Source: Agrobacterium albertimagni AOL15 (GTDB lineage: Bacteria; Pseudomonadota; Alphaproteobacteria; Rhizobiales; Rhizobiaceae). Taken from it: 64,000 bases of DNA. Each line of letters begins with the position of its first letter. Positions within the stretch are counted from its first letter, which is position 1. Positions 10,182-18,675 of the stretch are shown here, one piece after another. Under the pieces are notes generated by a model. The model saw only the letters and a list, made by a program, of their open reading frames with translations, was not told the DNA's origin and did no database searches. The stretch is from positions 62,001 through 126,000 of the forward strand of contig NZ_ALJF01000003.1 of the NCBI RefSeq assembly GCF_000300855.1. Reading direction: 5' to 3'. Position numbers and translations under genes: made by a program.

Positions 10182-10400
10182 ATGAGGGAACAGACTGATA
10201 TCGAGACCTGGGCGATGGTCCGGGCTCAACAGATCGTCATGCAGCAAGGCGCAAATCTGGTTGTCGCGGCGCAGAGGCTGGATCACAAGAAAACCACCGC
10301 AAACACTTATGCGCTTCGCAGCGCGATCATGGCATCACTGATCGAAGCCATGAAATCACCGCCTACGGAAGCCTTGGTTTCCATGGAGGCGCAGGCCTGA
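10182..10400 (+). CDS. Small protein of unknown function (72 aa)
   Basis: I do not recognise this 72-residue protein, MREQTDIETWAMVRAQQIVM at the start. It is predicted mostly helical, with no Cys, no signal peptide and no membrane segment. The composition and GC-rich third positions agree with a real gene. The upstream region is AT-rich with a perfect inverted repeat at 10117-10143, which supports its own promoter. The ribosome site (GGGGA, about eleven bases ahead) is only fair. It lies between the EAL gene and the two-component operon and overlaps neither. A link to c-di-GMP or to that operon is possible only from position. Confidence 0.5.
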   Translation: MREQTDIETWAMVRAQQIVMQQGANLVVAAQRLDHKKTTANTYALRSAIMASLIEAMKSPPTEALVSMEAQA

Positions 10401-10592
10401 GACGAGGCTCGAGCAGCCGAACATCGGAACCTGGCAGAGGACATCGAACGGCGCCCATGGTGGCGGCGTTGCTCGATTGAACGTCGCGTTCGAAAGTAAC
10501 TGGACGGGAAAGCTCTCAGATCGCGTTTTCCCCGGCCGATGCTAGCGTCACCTCACCTTGATCGCGGCAGTCAGACATGCGAGCGTCCGGCC

Positions 10593-11270
10593 ATGCGCAT
10601 TCTGCTCGTGGAAGACACGCTCGACGTTGGAGAGGCCATCTCTCGCCGCTTTGAAACCATTGGCCATACGGTCGATTGGGAGACGGACGGTCGTGCGGCC
10701 TCCGAGATCCTCGACTTCACCGAATATGATCTGGTGATCCTGGATGTCATGCTGCCGGGCATGGATGGCTTCTCGATCCTGAAGCGGATGCGTGACCAGG
10801 GCTCGACCGTGCCTGTCCTCGTGTTGACGGCCCGTTCGGAAATCGACGACCGCGTCGGCGCCCTTGACCTTGGCGCGGACGATTACCTGGTGAAACCCTT
10901 CGATTTCCGGGAACTCGAAGCTCGTGCCCGCGTGCTGCTGCGGCGACATGCCGGTGGCGAGGCGACCAACGTGATTGCCTGTGGTGACGTGTTGCTCGAC
11001 CGCACCCAGCGGACGGTCAAGGTCGGCAACCGCGAGGTGCAACTGAAGCGCCGCGAAATGACCCTGCTCGAAATCCTGGCAAGCCGTCCGGGACGCGTCT
11101 TCAGCAAGGACCAGTTGCTCGACCAGCTGTTCGGCTTCGACGAACCGGCAGGCCCGAATGCCATCGAACTTTATGTCGGACGTCTGAGAAAGAAGCTCGA
11201 AGGCGCCAGGGCGCGGATCGTGACTGTGCGTGGTGTGGGATATCAATTGGTGTCCGATGCAGAGGACTAG
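10593..11270 (+). CDS. OmpR/TctD-type response regulator
   Basis: A 225-residue response regulator. The receiver starts MRILLVEDTLDVGEAISRRF with the acidic pair at residues 7-8, the phosphate acceptor Asp51 in LVILDVMLPGMDG, and Lys in DYLVKPFDFRELEARARVLL. The C-terminal winged helix of OmpR type includes LKRREMTLLEILASRPGRVF and NAIELYVGRLRKKLEGARAR. The ATG at 10593 fits the family start; an extension to 10539 adds unrelated residues. It overlaps the kinase gene by fourteen bases, so the pair is made together. The best family match is TctD, the tricarboxylate-uptake regulator, but the regulated genes here are unknown. Confidence 0.93.
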   Translation: MRILLVEDTLDVGEAISRRFETIGHTVDWETDGRAASEILDFTEYDLVILDVMLPGMDGFSILKRMRDQGSTVPVLVLTARSEIDDRVGALDLGADDYLVKPFDFRELEARARVLLRRHAGGEATNVIACGDVLLDRTQRTVKVGNREVQLKRREMTLLEILASRPGRVFSKDQLLDQLFGFDEPAGPNAIELYVGRLRKKLEGARARIVTVRGVGYQLVSDAED

Positions 11271-12651
11271 GCGCTCCCTCTTTGCACGCCTCGTCATCCG
11301 CGTTGCGATCGTGCTGGCGGGTGGCGCCGCGATCCTGATGACGGCGGCGTGGCTTTATGCCCGTGCGGCAGCCGACGAGGCCTATGACCGGCTCCTGCAG
11401 GGCGCGGCAATCCAGATCCTTGATAGTCTGGTGGTGGAAGAAGGCCGCATCGCGGTCAACCTGCCGCCGAGTGCCTTCGAACTGCTCGGCCTCGCACCGC
11501 GAGACAAGATCTTCTACCGCGTCATGGCACCCGACGCTTCGACGCTGACCGGCTATGAGGACCTGGAGTTCCCTGTCGACATCGCCAATGCCCGCACCGA
11601 TGTCCTGTTCCAGACGTCGCGCTTCCGCGATCAGCCGGTGCGCATGGTGGCCGCGAGCCGCGCGATTGCCGATCCCTCACTCGGTGGTTGGGCCAAGGTC
11701 CTGATCGCCCAGACCATCGAGGCTCGTCAGGAACTGACGACCGAGTTAACGACCCGCGCCCTGGTGCTCGTTGTCGTCATGAGCCTGCTTGCGCTTGGGG
11801 GGACCATCCTTGCCGTGCGTTACTCGTTGCGGCCACTGGATGCGCTCGGCGACACGCTTCGCCGCCGCGACAGCCAGGACCTGACACCGCTTGCCGTCGA
11901 CGTACCCCGTGAACTCTCGCCCTTCGTGGAGTCCATCAATCACTTCATGCGCCGGCTGGATGATCGGTTGCAGCTGTTGCAGCGCTTCATCGCCGACAGC
12001 GCCCATCAGATCCGAACTCCCCTCACGGCGCTATCGGCCCAGGTGAGCCTGATCAATGAAGACGCGCTTTCGGAGAATGACCGCCGCCACCTCGACCGGG
12101 TGAAGAACCGGGCGTCGGAGCTTGCGCGCTTCACCACGCAGTTGCTCAACCATGCCATGGTCATCCACCGCTTCGATTCCGTGCAGCTCTCGCCGATCGA
12201 CGTCGTCGATGTCGCGCGCAAGGCCTTCCGGGCTGCCGTGCCGATCACCATCGACCCCGACATCGTTGTCTCCTTCGAGGCGCCGCCGGAGCCGTTGATG
12301 GTGCTCGGCGATGGCTTGAGCCTCCGCGAGGCGATCGTCAATGTCATCGACAACTCGCTGCGTCATGGTGTGGTGTCGAGCCTTGCCGTGCGTGTGATCC
12401 GTCGCGGCGATTTCGTTCTGGTCGAGGTGGAAGACGACGGCCCCGGCATCCCGGCCCAGGACTGGGCTCAAGTCACGCGCCGCTTCGTTTCGTCGAAGTC
12501 GGGCGAAGGCAGTTCTGGCCTCGGATTTGCCATCGCCTCTGAGGTAGCAACGACGCTGAACGGCGCGCTGGCCTTCCGCGAAAGGACACCAGAGACAGGT
12601 TTCACCGTTTTCCTTGAACTTCCGCTGATCGATGCGAGGTCGAACGCATGA
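11257..12651 (+). CDS. TctE-type sensor histidine kinase
   Basis: A 464-residue membrane kinase. TM1 is near residues 10-32 (LVIRVAIVLAGGAAILMTAAWLY within this span). Next comes a periplasmic 2CSK_N-like domain of about 130 residues with IQILDSLVVEEGRIAVNLP, then TM2 near residue 165, HAMP (RYSLRPLDALGDTL) and the H-box DSAHQIRTPLTALSAQVSL with the phosphorylated His. The ATP domain shows NVIDNSLRHG, EDDGPGIP and GSSGLGFAIASEV. The ATG at 11257 lies inside the regulator's last codons. The stop overlaps the next gene, a periplasmic binding protein, by four bases. That layout suggests the binding protein feeds its signal to this kinase. Confidence 0.92.
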   Translation: MQRTRRSLFARLVIRVAIVLAGGAAILMTAAWLYARAAADEAYDRLLQGAAIQILDSLVVEEGRIAVNLPPSAFELLGLAPRDKIFYRVMAPDASTLTGYEDLEFPVDIANARTDVLFQTSRFRDQPVRMVAASRAIADPSLGGWAKVLIAQTIEARQELTTELTTRALVLVVVMSLLALGGTILAVRYSLRPLDALGDTLRRRDSQDLTPLAVDVPRELSPFVESINHFMRRLDDRLQLLQRFIADSAHQIRTPLTALSAQVSLINEDALSENDRRHLDRVKNRASELARFTTQLLNHAMVIHRFDSVQLSPIDVVDVARKAFRAAVPITIDPDIVVSFEAPPEPLMVLGDGLSLREAIVNVIDNSLRHGVVSSLAVRVIRRGDFVLVEVEDDGPGIPAQDWAQVTRRFVSSKSGEGSSGLGFAIASEVATTLNGALAFRERTPETGFTVFLELPLIDARSNA

Positions 12652-13745
12652 GCCTGTCGACGACGTTCCGAACCGTAGTGTCTGGTCTCGTAGCCGCGGC
12701 CCTGGCATCGACCTCGGCACTCGCCCTCGAGGGGGAACGCTCGGTCTTCCCGGCACCTGGACAGGAGCGGACAAGACTTATCATCAACGGCGTAACGGAC
12801 GCCGACGTCATTGCACCTCTGATCCGGGACTTCCAGGACATGGCGCGCGACGTGACGGTCGAATTCAACGACTATGTCAGCAACGATCTCTTTCGCGAGG
12901 CGGAACTGGCTTGTCGCCAGCGGCGGAGCCACGGCGACCTGTGGATTTCCTCCTCGGTCGACCACCTCGTCAAGCTCGCCAATGACGGATGCGCAAGATC
13001 CCACCAGTCGGAGGAAACGGAGCGTGTTTCGGCCTGGGCCAACTGGCGCGACGAAATCTTCGGCTTCGCCTTCGAGCCCGCCGTGATCGTCTATGACGCC
13101 GCGCAAGTGCCGCCGGAGGATGTGCCGCGCTCGCATGTTGAGATCGCCGAACTCTTGCGCCGCAAGCCGGACGAATACTGGACCCGGATCGGCACCTACA
13201 ATGTTCAGCTATCAGGCGTCGGCTATCTCCTCGCCTTTCACGATGCCCAGCAGGCACCGACAAGTTATGGCCGCCTGCTGGAGAGCTTCAGCCGCGCCCA
13301 GGTGGTGACCAGCTGCTGCAACAAGGAAGTGCTCGATCTGATCGAGCAAGGCAGGCTGAAGATCGCCTACAACATCCTCGGTTCCTATGCCTATGCGCGC
13401 TATCTGCGCAACAACGACATGCAGGTGGTCGTTCCCCGCGATTACACGCTGATCCTGACCCGCGGCGCGATGATCCCGACCCATTCGCCCCAGCCGGATC
13501 TCGCCGCCCGCTTCGTCGACTACCTGGTTTCCGAGCGCGGCCAGAAGGTGGCCCGCGAGAAAGCCTTCTATTTTGCCGAAAACGCCCCTCTGCCCCCGGG
13601 TGTGGACGGTCCGATCTCGCTGATCGAATCCGGCATCGGCAGGCCGATCCGTGTCGGCCCTGCTTTGCTTGCAGCCCAGGATCGGGCCACCCGGGAAGAG
13701 TTCATCCGCAACTGGACCTCCCTCTTCGCACCCGGCACACGGTGA
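12648..13745 (+). CDS. Periplasmic solute-binding protein coupled to the TctDE-like pair
   Basis: A 365-residue extracytoplasmic binding protein resembling ABC iron/solute-binding proteins of the type-2 fold. The N-terminal signal runs to about residue 26 (VVSGLVAAALASTSALA). The mature part starts with EGERSVFPAPGQERTRLIIN and includes DLWISSSVDHLVKLANDG and GRLKIAYNILGSYAYARYL. It has two adjacent Cys in VVTSCCNKEV. The ATG overlaps the kinase stop (ATGA). No permease or ATPase follows: the operon ends at a hairpin and the next genes are convergent. A role as ligand-binding partner of the sensor kinase fits better than transport, as known for Bug/BctC-type proteins with their kinases. The ligand is unknown. 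Confidence 0.8.
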   Translation: MSLSTTFRTVVSGLVAAALASTSALALEGERSVFPAPGQERTRLIINGVTDADVIAPLIRDFQDMARDVTVEFNDYVSNDLFREAELACRQRRSHGDLWISSSVDHLVKLANDGCARSHQSEETERVSAWANWRDEIFGFAFEPAVIVYDAAQVPPEDVPRSHVEIAELLRRKPDEYWTRIGTYNVQLSGVGYLLAFHDAQQAPTSYGRLLESFSRAQVVTSCCNKEVLDLIEQGRLKIAYNILGSYAYARYLRNNDMQVVVPRDYTLILTRGAMIPTHSPQPDLAARFVDYLVSERGQKVAREKAFYFAENAPLPPGVDGPISLIESGIGRPIRVGPALLAAQDRATREEFIRNWTSLFAPGTR

Positions 13746-13773
13746 CGCTGAAAGCGGCGTGGCGCTAACGAAA

Positions 13774-13800
13774 AGGGCGGCGCTCTGTCGGTGCCGCCCT
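13774..13800. terminator. Bidirectional hairpin between convergent operons
   Basis: AGGGCGGC (13774-13781) pairs with GCCGCCCT (13793-13800) around an eleven-base loop. It lies between the end of the binding-protein gene (13745) and the end of the convergent TRAP permease (13835). Runs of A on the left and TCCC on the right give only weak tails. Confidence 0.65.
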
Positions 13801-13834
13801 CCCATAGTTCTGATCGATGCTTCCAAGGAGACGC

Positions 13835-16015
13835 TTAGTCCACCCCGCGCGCTATCGCTTCCGTGGTGACAAAGCGACGCTGATAGAGGAAGAGCGAGCC
13901 CCCGACGACCAGTCCGATCACGTCGGAGACCAGTCCGCCACTGATCATGCTGAGTGCGCCTGCAAGCAAGACAAGCCGCAGCGGCGCCCCGAGTGCACCG
14001 AAGAACCATCCCTGAACCGCAGCCGCGAGCATATAGATGCCGAGGCTTGCCGACACGAACACATGCAGGATTTCCAGCCAGGTACCCTGCATCAGCATGG
14101 CCTGAGAGTAGAAGAACATGAACGGCACCACGAAGGCTGCGAGGCCGATCTTGAAGCTCTCGACGGAGGTCTTCATCGGATCGGATCCCGCGAGCGCTGC
14201 CCCTGCGTACGCAGCGAGCGCCACCGGCGGTGTGATCGCTGACATCACCGCAAAGTAGAAGACGAAGAAGTGTGCGGTCAGAACCGGAATGCCGAGATTG
14301 ACCAGACCGGGCGCCACCACGGCTGCGGCAACGGCATAGGCAGCGGTCGTCGGCATGCCCATGCCCAGCACGATGGAAATGCACATGGCGAAGAACAGCG
14401 CCAGCAGCTGGTTCTGTTCGGCAATGCCCAGGAGCAGGCTGGAGAAGCGAGCCCCGACGCCCGTCAGCGCGATGACGCCGACGATGATGCCGGCGCAAGC
14501 ACAGACGGCGACAAGCTGGACTGACATGCGTGCGGCGATGTCGAAGGCCTTCGCCAGCAATCGCGGTCCCATGCGATGCGGTGTCAGCCAGCTGACCACA
14601 GCCGCGGCCATCATCGACACCGTACCGGCGCGGATAACCGAATATCCGGCAAACAGGGTGTAGATCAGCATGATGATCGGGATGAACAGGTAGACCTGCT
14701 TCAGCAGCTCCTTGAAGACCGGCAGCTCTTCCTTCGGAAGACCTTTCATGCCGAGTTTCGTCGCCTGCAGGTCGACCATGAAGTAAACGGATGCGAAGTA
14801 GAGAACCGACGGGATGATCGCGGCAATCACGATGTCCGTGTAGGGGATGCCCGTCACTTCCGCCATGATGAAGGCGCCGGCACCCATGATCGGCGGCATG
14901 ATCTGGCCGCCGGAGGACGCTGCAGCTTCAACCGCCGCTGATGTCTTTGCAGGGTAACCCACCTTCTTCATCAGCGGAATGGTCAGCGAGCCCGTGGAGA
15001 CGACGTTGCCCGCAGAGGTGCCGTTGATCATGCCCATCAGACCGGACGCGAGAACCGCAACCTTGGCCGGACCGCCACGCGCACGACCGGCTGCCGCAAA
15101 GGCGAAGTTGACGAAGTAATCGCCGACCTTAGACGCCTGCAGGAAAGCCGCGAAGGTGATGAACAGGATGATGTAGGTCGAGGACACCGCCACGGGATCG
15201 CTGAGGATGCCCTGGTCGGTGAAGATGTAGGTGAAGAAGCGCCGTGCCTCGTATCCACGATGGGCGAGGAAGCCGGGCAGATAGGGACCGGCGAAGGAAT
15301 AGAGAATGAAGATCGAGGCGATCACCACCAGGGCAAGGCCCGCGACACGCCGCGTCACTTCGAGGATGAGAATGACGCCAACCAGGGCAGCATAGAAGTC
15401 CGCCGGCTGCGCCATGGCCGTTCCAGCTCTCAGACGAAGCGGTCCGACATTGAACAGGATATAGCCGAGGACCGCAATCGAGGCGACGCCGAGCGCATAG
15501 TCGGCCCAATCGACGCGGGTCCGGTCACGGCTGGGGAAGAACCAGGCAGCGAGGAGCGCGGCAGCAGTGCCCGCCAGGAGCGGCAGGCCATAGGTCGAGA
15601 AAACGAAGGCTGGAGGACGCGCAATGCCGGCGACCCAGTAGGCGCCCCAGGCATAGGCGATCATGGCAAAGCCGTAGCCGATGCCACCGACACCCACCAG
15701 AAGAAGAAGCCACTCGATCGGATTGCGCCGCACCCGCTCCGGCACGGCGACCGGCAATTGCACGGCCGAATAGATCAGGAAGCCGAGAAGCAGACCGCCG
15801 CAGACGTGGATCAGGCGATAGGTCCAGGTTTCGAGCGGATAGAGGTTCATCACCCCGATATGGAAGGCGGTATAGGCGATGCAGAGAACGATGATCGCCT
15901 TGTTCGTCCAGTTTGCATGGAGCCGCTGGTTGCTCGCAACCGGCTCGTCATCGACGTTCTGAGCCACGATGGGCCCAGCGGCTTGCTGCGCTGAGATGTT
16001 GTCAGCTTGTGTCAT
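13835..16015 (-). CDS. TRAP transporter permease, fused 4TM/12TM (TAXI type)
   Basis: A 726-residue integral membrane protein uniting the small (DctQ-like) and large (DctM-like) TRAP permease parts, the usual form in TAXI-TRAP systems. The N-terminal third has four helices (from WTNKAIIVLCIAYTAFHIGV). The DctM part has GLMGMINGTSAGNVVSTGSL, AAASSGGQIMPPIMGAGAFI, GMGMPTTAAYAVAAAVVAP and SAITPPVALAAYAGAALAGS, all conserved in this family. It drives sodium-linked uptake of the ligand delivered by the TAXI receptor. The ATG at 16015 (MTQADN) is preferred over an extension to 16081, which would overlap the upstream hairpin. The receptor gene lies 98 bases upstream. Confidence 0.93.
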   Translation of the reverse strand: MTQADNISAQQAAGPIVAQNVDDEPVASNQRLHANWTNKAIIVLCIAYTAFHIGVMNLYPLETWTYRLIHVCGGLLLGFLIYSAVQLPVAVPERVRRNPIEWLLLLVGVGGIGYGFAMIAYAWGAYWVAGIARPPAFVFSTYGLPLLAGTAAALLAAWFFPSRDRTRVDWADYALGVASIAVLGYILFNVGPLRLRAGTAMAQPADFYAALVGVILILEVTRRVAGLALVVIASIFILYSFAGPYLPGFLAHRGYEARRFFTYIFTDQGILSDPVAVSSTYIILFITFAAFLQASKVGDYFVNFAFAAAGRARGGPAKVAVLASGLMGMINGTSAGNVVSTGSLTIPLMKKVGYPAKTSAAVEAAASSGGQIMPPIMGAGAFIMAEVTGIPYTDIVIAAIIPSVLYFASVYFMVDLQATKLGMKGLPKEELPVFKELLKQVYLFIPIIMLIYTLFAGYSVIRAGTVSMMAAAVVSWLTPHRMGPRLLAKAFDIAARMSVQLVAVCACAGIIVGVIALTGVGARFSSLLLGIAEQNQLLALFFAMCISIVLGMGMPTTAAYAVAAAVVAPGLVNLGIPVLTAHFFVFYFAVMSAITPPVALAAYAGAALAGSDPMKTSVESFKIGLAAFVVPFMFFYSQAMLMQGTWLEILHVFVSASLGIYMLAAAVQGWFFGALGAPLRLVLLAGALSMISGGLVSDVIGLVVGGSLFLYQRRFVTTEAIARGVD

Positions 16016-16057
16016 GGTGGTGTGTCCCGATAAGGAAGCCGGATCTTGCACGAGGAG

Positions 16058-16079
16058 GGCGGCAGCCAGAGCTGCCGCC
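16058..16079 (-). repeat. Intercistronic hairpin between TAXI receptor and permease genes
   Basis: GGCGGCAGC (16058-16066) and GCTGCCGCC (16071-16079) form a perfect nine-base stem with a four-base loop. There is no T-run after it on the transcribed strand. Such hairpins behind binding-protein genes often protect the upstream mRNA and reduce read-through, giving more receptor than permease. Confidence 0.65.
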
Positions 16080-16113
16080 AATTGCCTGCACGGAAAGGTG
16101 CAGGTTCCGGGCT

Positions 16114-17091
16114 TTACTGGCCCTTCAGGTCATCGGGAATGGTGATGCCTTTTTCCTCGAAATAGCGCACCGAGCCGGGGTGGAACGGCAAGAAGGTGTT
16201 CTTCTCGATGTTCGCGGAAATCGTCTCAGAGGCCGTGGCATGGATCTGGACCATGCGATCGTTGTTTTCCATCACCAGCTTGGTGATCTCGTAGGCAAGC
16301 GTCTCAGGCATTTCGGCATTGGCGACTGCGAAGTTCCAGAGGCTGACCGTGCCCTGCGGGTCAGGGAAACCCTGATAGAGACCACCGGGTACTTCGAAGG
16401 CAGCCAGTTCCGGCATGGCTTCGAGGATCTTCGCCTGCTCTTCTGCGCTGAAGCCGAAGATGTTGACCGGGTTTTCAGCGGCGATCTGCGCGAAGGCCGA
16501 AATCGGAACGCCGGCAGCAAAAGCGAAGGCGTCGATCAGACCATCCTTCACCTGGCTGGTCGCGTCATTGGCACCCGAGAAGGAGATGACCGGCTTTACG
16601 CCGACGCTTTCGAAGTAGCGCGGCCAGTAGGTCGCGGCAGTACCGCCGGCAGGACCGACCGAGACGCGCTTGCCGTTGAGGTCAGCCACGGACGTGATGC
16701 CGGATGACTTCAACGCAACGACCTGGAACGGGGTCTGATACATCGGGAACAGGGCGCGCAGGTTCTTGTGTTCGACACCCGGTGCAAGTTCGCTGTTGCC
16801 AGTCCAGGCTTCGTAGGCCGGACCCATGGTCACGAGACCCATCAGATGGTCGCCGGTCTCGATGAGCGTGGCGTTCTGGACAGGACCGCCGGTGACTTCA
16901 GCGGATGCGTTGACACCCAGCTTTTCGGTGATGAGGCCGGCAAGACCCGTGCCGTAAATGAAGTAGGTGCCGCCCTGGCTGGCGGTGCCAATGGTCAGGC
17001 TGCCCGGCCAGTCGGCCTTGTCCTGAGCGGAAACGGATGCGGCAAACGTCAGAGCCATGGCACCAGCCATAGCGATCATGAACTTTTTCAT
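16114..17091 (-). CDS. TAXI-family TRAP solute receptor
   Basis: A 325-residue periplasmic receptor of the TAXI (TRAP-associated extracytoplasmic immunogenic) family. A Sec signal MKKFMIAMAGAMALTFAASV ends in SAQ near residue 23. The mature protein begins with the family motif LTIGTASQGGTYFIYGTGLA and later shows NGKRVSVGPAGGTAATYW and DAFAFAAGVPISAF. GGGAGGA precedes the ATG. It delivers a substrate to the fused permease encoded downstream. TAXI receptors are poorly characterised; glutamate and other dicarboxylates are among the few known ligands. The upstream DctB/DctD-like pair is likely to control it. Confidence 0.95.
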   Translation of the reverse strand: MKKFMIAMAGAMALTFAASVSAQDKADWPGSLTIGTASQGGTYFIYGTGLAGLITEKLGVNASAEVTGGPVQNATLIETGDHLMGLVTMGPAYEAWTGNSELAPGVEHKNLRALFPMYQTPFQVVALKSSGITSVADLNGKRVSVGPAGGTAATYWPRYFESVGVKPVISFSGANDATSQVKDGLIDAFAFAAGVPISAFAQIAAENPVNIFGFSAEEQAKILEAMPELAAFEVPGGLYQGFPDPQGTVSLWNFAVANAEMPETLAYEITKLVMENNDRMVQIHATASETISANIEKNTFLPFHPGSVRYFEEKGITIPDDLKGQ

Positions 17092-17265
17092 GAAGTCCTC
17101 CCTGCATGTTTTGACGTGACAGAGTCCGACGCCTCCTCTGGGCCGGACCTTGTGCGAGCTAAGCCTCGGCTTGAGCGGGAGGCAACGAGGTGTGAGCCCC
17201 CCTCACCCGCGCCCGGCCATTTTCACGCCGCGCATGGGGGGAAATCGTAACATTTCGACAGGTCG

Positions 17266-17285
17266 ATGGGTGGAAAGCCACCCAT
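17266..17285. repeat. Inverted repeat between the dctD-like gene and the TAXI receptor gene
   Basis: ATGGGTGG (17266-17273), AAAG, CCACCCAT (17278-17285). It lies after the stop of the DctD-like gene and about 175 bases before the receptor start. It has no T-run, so it may be an operator, an attenuator or a Rho-dependent pause site. I found no convincing -24/-12 promoter in the same gap. Confidence 0.5.
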
Positions 17286-17331
17286 TTCGTGCACGCGAGC
17301 CCACCGAAATCCGACCGATCCAGGCCTAGCC

Positions 17332-18675
17332 TCAGCCGTCGACGGCCAGATTCTTGTCCAATCCGTGCTTCTGCATCTTCTCGTAGAGCGTCTTTCGCGA
17401 GATGCCGAGCTGTTCATAGACAGGCTTCAGCGCGCCCCCATGGGCCGCAATCGCGCTGGCGATCAATTGCTTTTCATAGGCTGCCACCTTTTCGGCAAGC
17501 CGTGTGGCGGATGCATCAGGATCGGTCGTGACATCGAGCCCGGTTTCAATGCCGAGCACGAGGCGATCCGCAGCATTTCTGAGCTCACGCACATTGCCCG
17601 GCCAGTCGCGCTCGGCGATCTCGGACAGAATATCCGGCTCGACCTCCATGTCGTCGCGGCCGTAGCGCGCCGAGGCTTCGCGCACCAGGTGCAGGAAAAG
17701 CAGGGGAATATCGGCCCGGCGCTGCGAAAGCGACGGCACCCTGAGCGTCGCGACATTGAGCCGGTAGAAGAGATCGGCGCGAAACCGGCCGGCTGCGACC
17801 TCGCTTTCGAGATCGACCTTGCTGGTCGCCAGAAAGCGCACATCGAGCGGCACCGTCTCGTTGGACCCGAGCCGGGTGATGGTACGCTCCTGGAGGACAC
17901 GCAGGAACTTCGCCTGCAGGTCGAAGGGCATGGAGCCGATCTCGTCGAGCAGGATCGTCCCGCCGCGGCCATGCTCGAACTTTCCGTAGCGCGCGCGGAT
18001 CGCGCCCGGAAAGGCACCGGCCTCGTGACCGAAGAGCTCGCTTTCGATCAGCGTCTCCGGCAGCGAGGCGCAGTTGATCGCGATGAACGGTCCCTTCGAC
18101 CGAGCGCTGACGTCGTGCAGGCTGCGCGCCACGACCTCCTTGCCGGCACCCGTCTCGCCGATGATCAGCGCATCCGCTTCGGTGGCGCCGATGGCGCGCA
18201 CACGGTAACGCAGGTCGACCATGACGGGCGTGCGCCCCGGAAGCCGCGTCTCGATATCGTCGCGCTTACCCGCAACCGCTCTAAGTCGCCGGTTCTCGAG
18301 CACCAGAGACCGGCGGTCGAGCGCATGGCGCACGACACCGGCAAGCGCCTGGCTGGCGAACGGCTTTTCGATGAAGTCGTAGGCGCCCTCACGCATCGCC
18401 TTGACCGCAAGCTGCACCTCGCCATGTCCGGTCACGAGAATGACGGGGATTTCGTGATCGAGTTCGCGGATGCGGTGGAGAAGCGTCATGCCGTCCATCC
18501 CCGGCATGCGGATATCGCTGACGACCACGCCATCGAAACCGAAACCGACCCGCGAGAGTATCTCCTCTCCCGAGGCGAAGGCCTTGACCTGCAGGCCGTG
18601 CAGTTCGAGCGCCTGACTGGTGGAGAAGCGCAGCTCCTCCTCGTCATCGACGAGCAAGACCTGTCCTGAGTTCAT
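17332..18675 (-). CDS. DctD-like sigma-54-type response regulator
   Basis: A 447-residue NtrC-family regulator. The receiver (residues 1-120) has Asp54 in VVVSDIRMPGMDG and Lys104 in FIEKPFAS. The AAA+ domain has Walker A GETGAGKE at 173-180, Walker B TILLDEIGSMP near 240, and the arginine-finger region RADLFYRLNVATLRVP. The C-terminal Fis helix-turn-helix is KPVYEQLGISRKTLYEKMQKHG. The sigma-54 contact loop reads GAFPGA (220-225) rather than GAFTGA. It overlaps the sensor kinase gene by four bases and lies upstream of the TAXI-TRAP genes on the same strand. By analogy with DctD, it should switch on that transporter when its ligand is present. Confidence 0.92.
   Translation of the reverse strand: MNSGQVLLVDDEEELRFSTSQALELHGLQVKAFASGEEILSRVGFGFDGVVVSDIRMPGMDGMTLLHRIRELDHEIPVILVTGHGEVQLAVKAMREGAYDFIEKPFASQALAGVVRHALDRRSLVLENRRLRAVAGKRDDIETRLPGRTPVMVDLRYRVRAIGATEADALIIGETGAGKEVVARSLHDVSARSKGPFIAINCASLPETLIESELFGHEAGAFPGAIRARYGKFEHGRGGTILLDEIGSMPFDLQAKFLRVLQERTITRLGSNETVPLDVRFLATSKVDLESEVAAGRFRADLFYRLNVATLRVPSLSQRRADIPLLFLHLVREASARYGRDDMEVEPDILSEIAERDWPGNVRELRNAADRLVLGIETGLDVTTDPDASATRLAEKVAAYEKQLIASAIAAHGGALKPVYEQLGISRKTLYEKMQKHGLDKNLAVDG

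Noticed and set aside
13212..14498. 428-codon leftward frame across the end of the binding-protein gene and the TRAP permease
   Set aside because: It crosses the bidirectional terminator and two real genes in wrong frames; composition is His/Arg/Ala-rich noise.
17092..17331. Sigma-54 promoter before the TAXI receptor gene
   Set aside because: Expected from the DctD-like regulator. The only GG-N10-GC match on the minus strand (around 17131-17144) lacks the other consensus bases, so I do not claim it.
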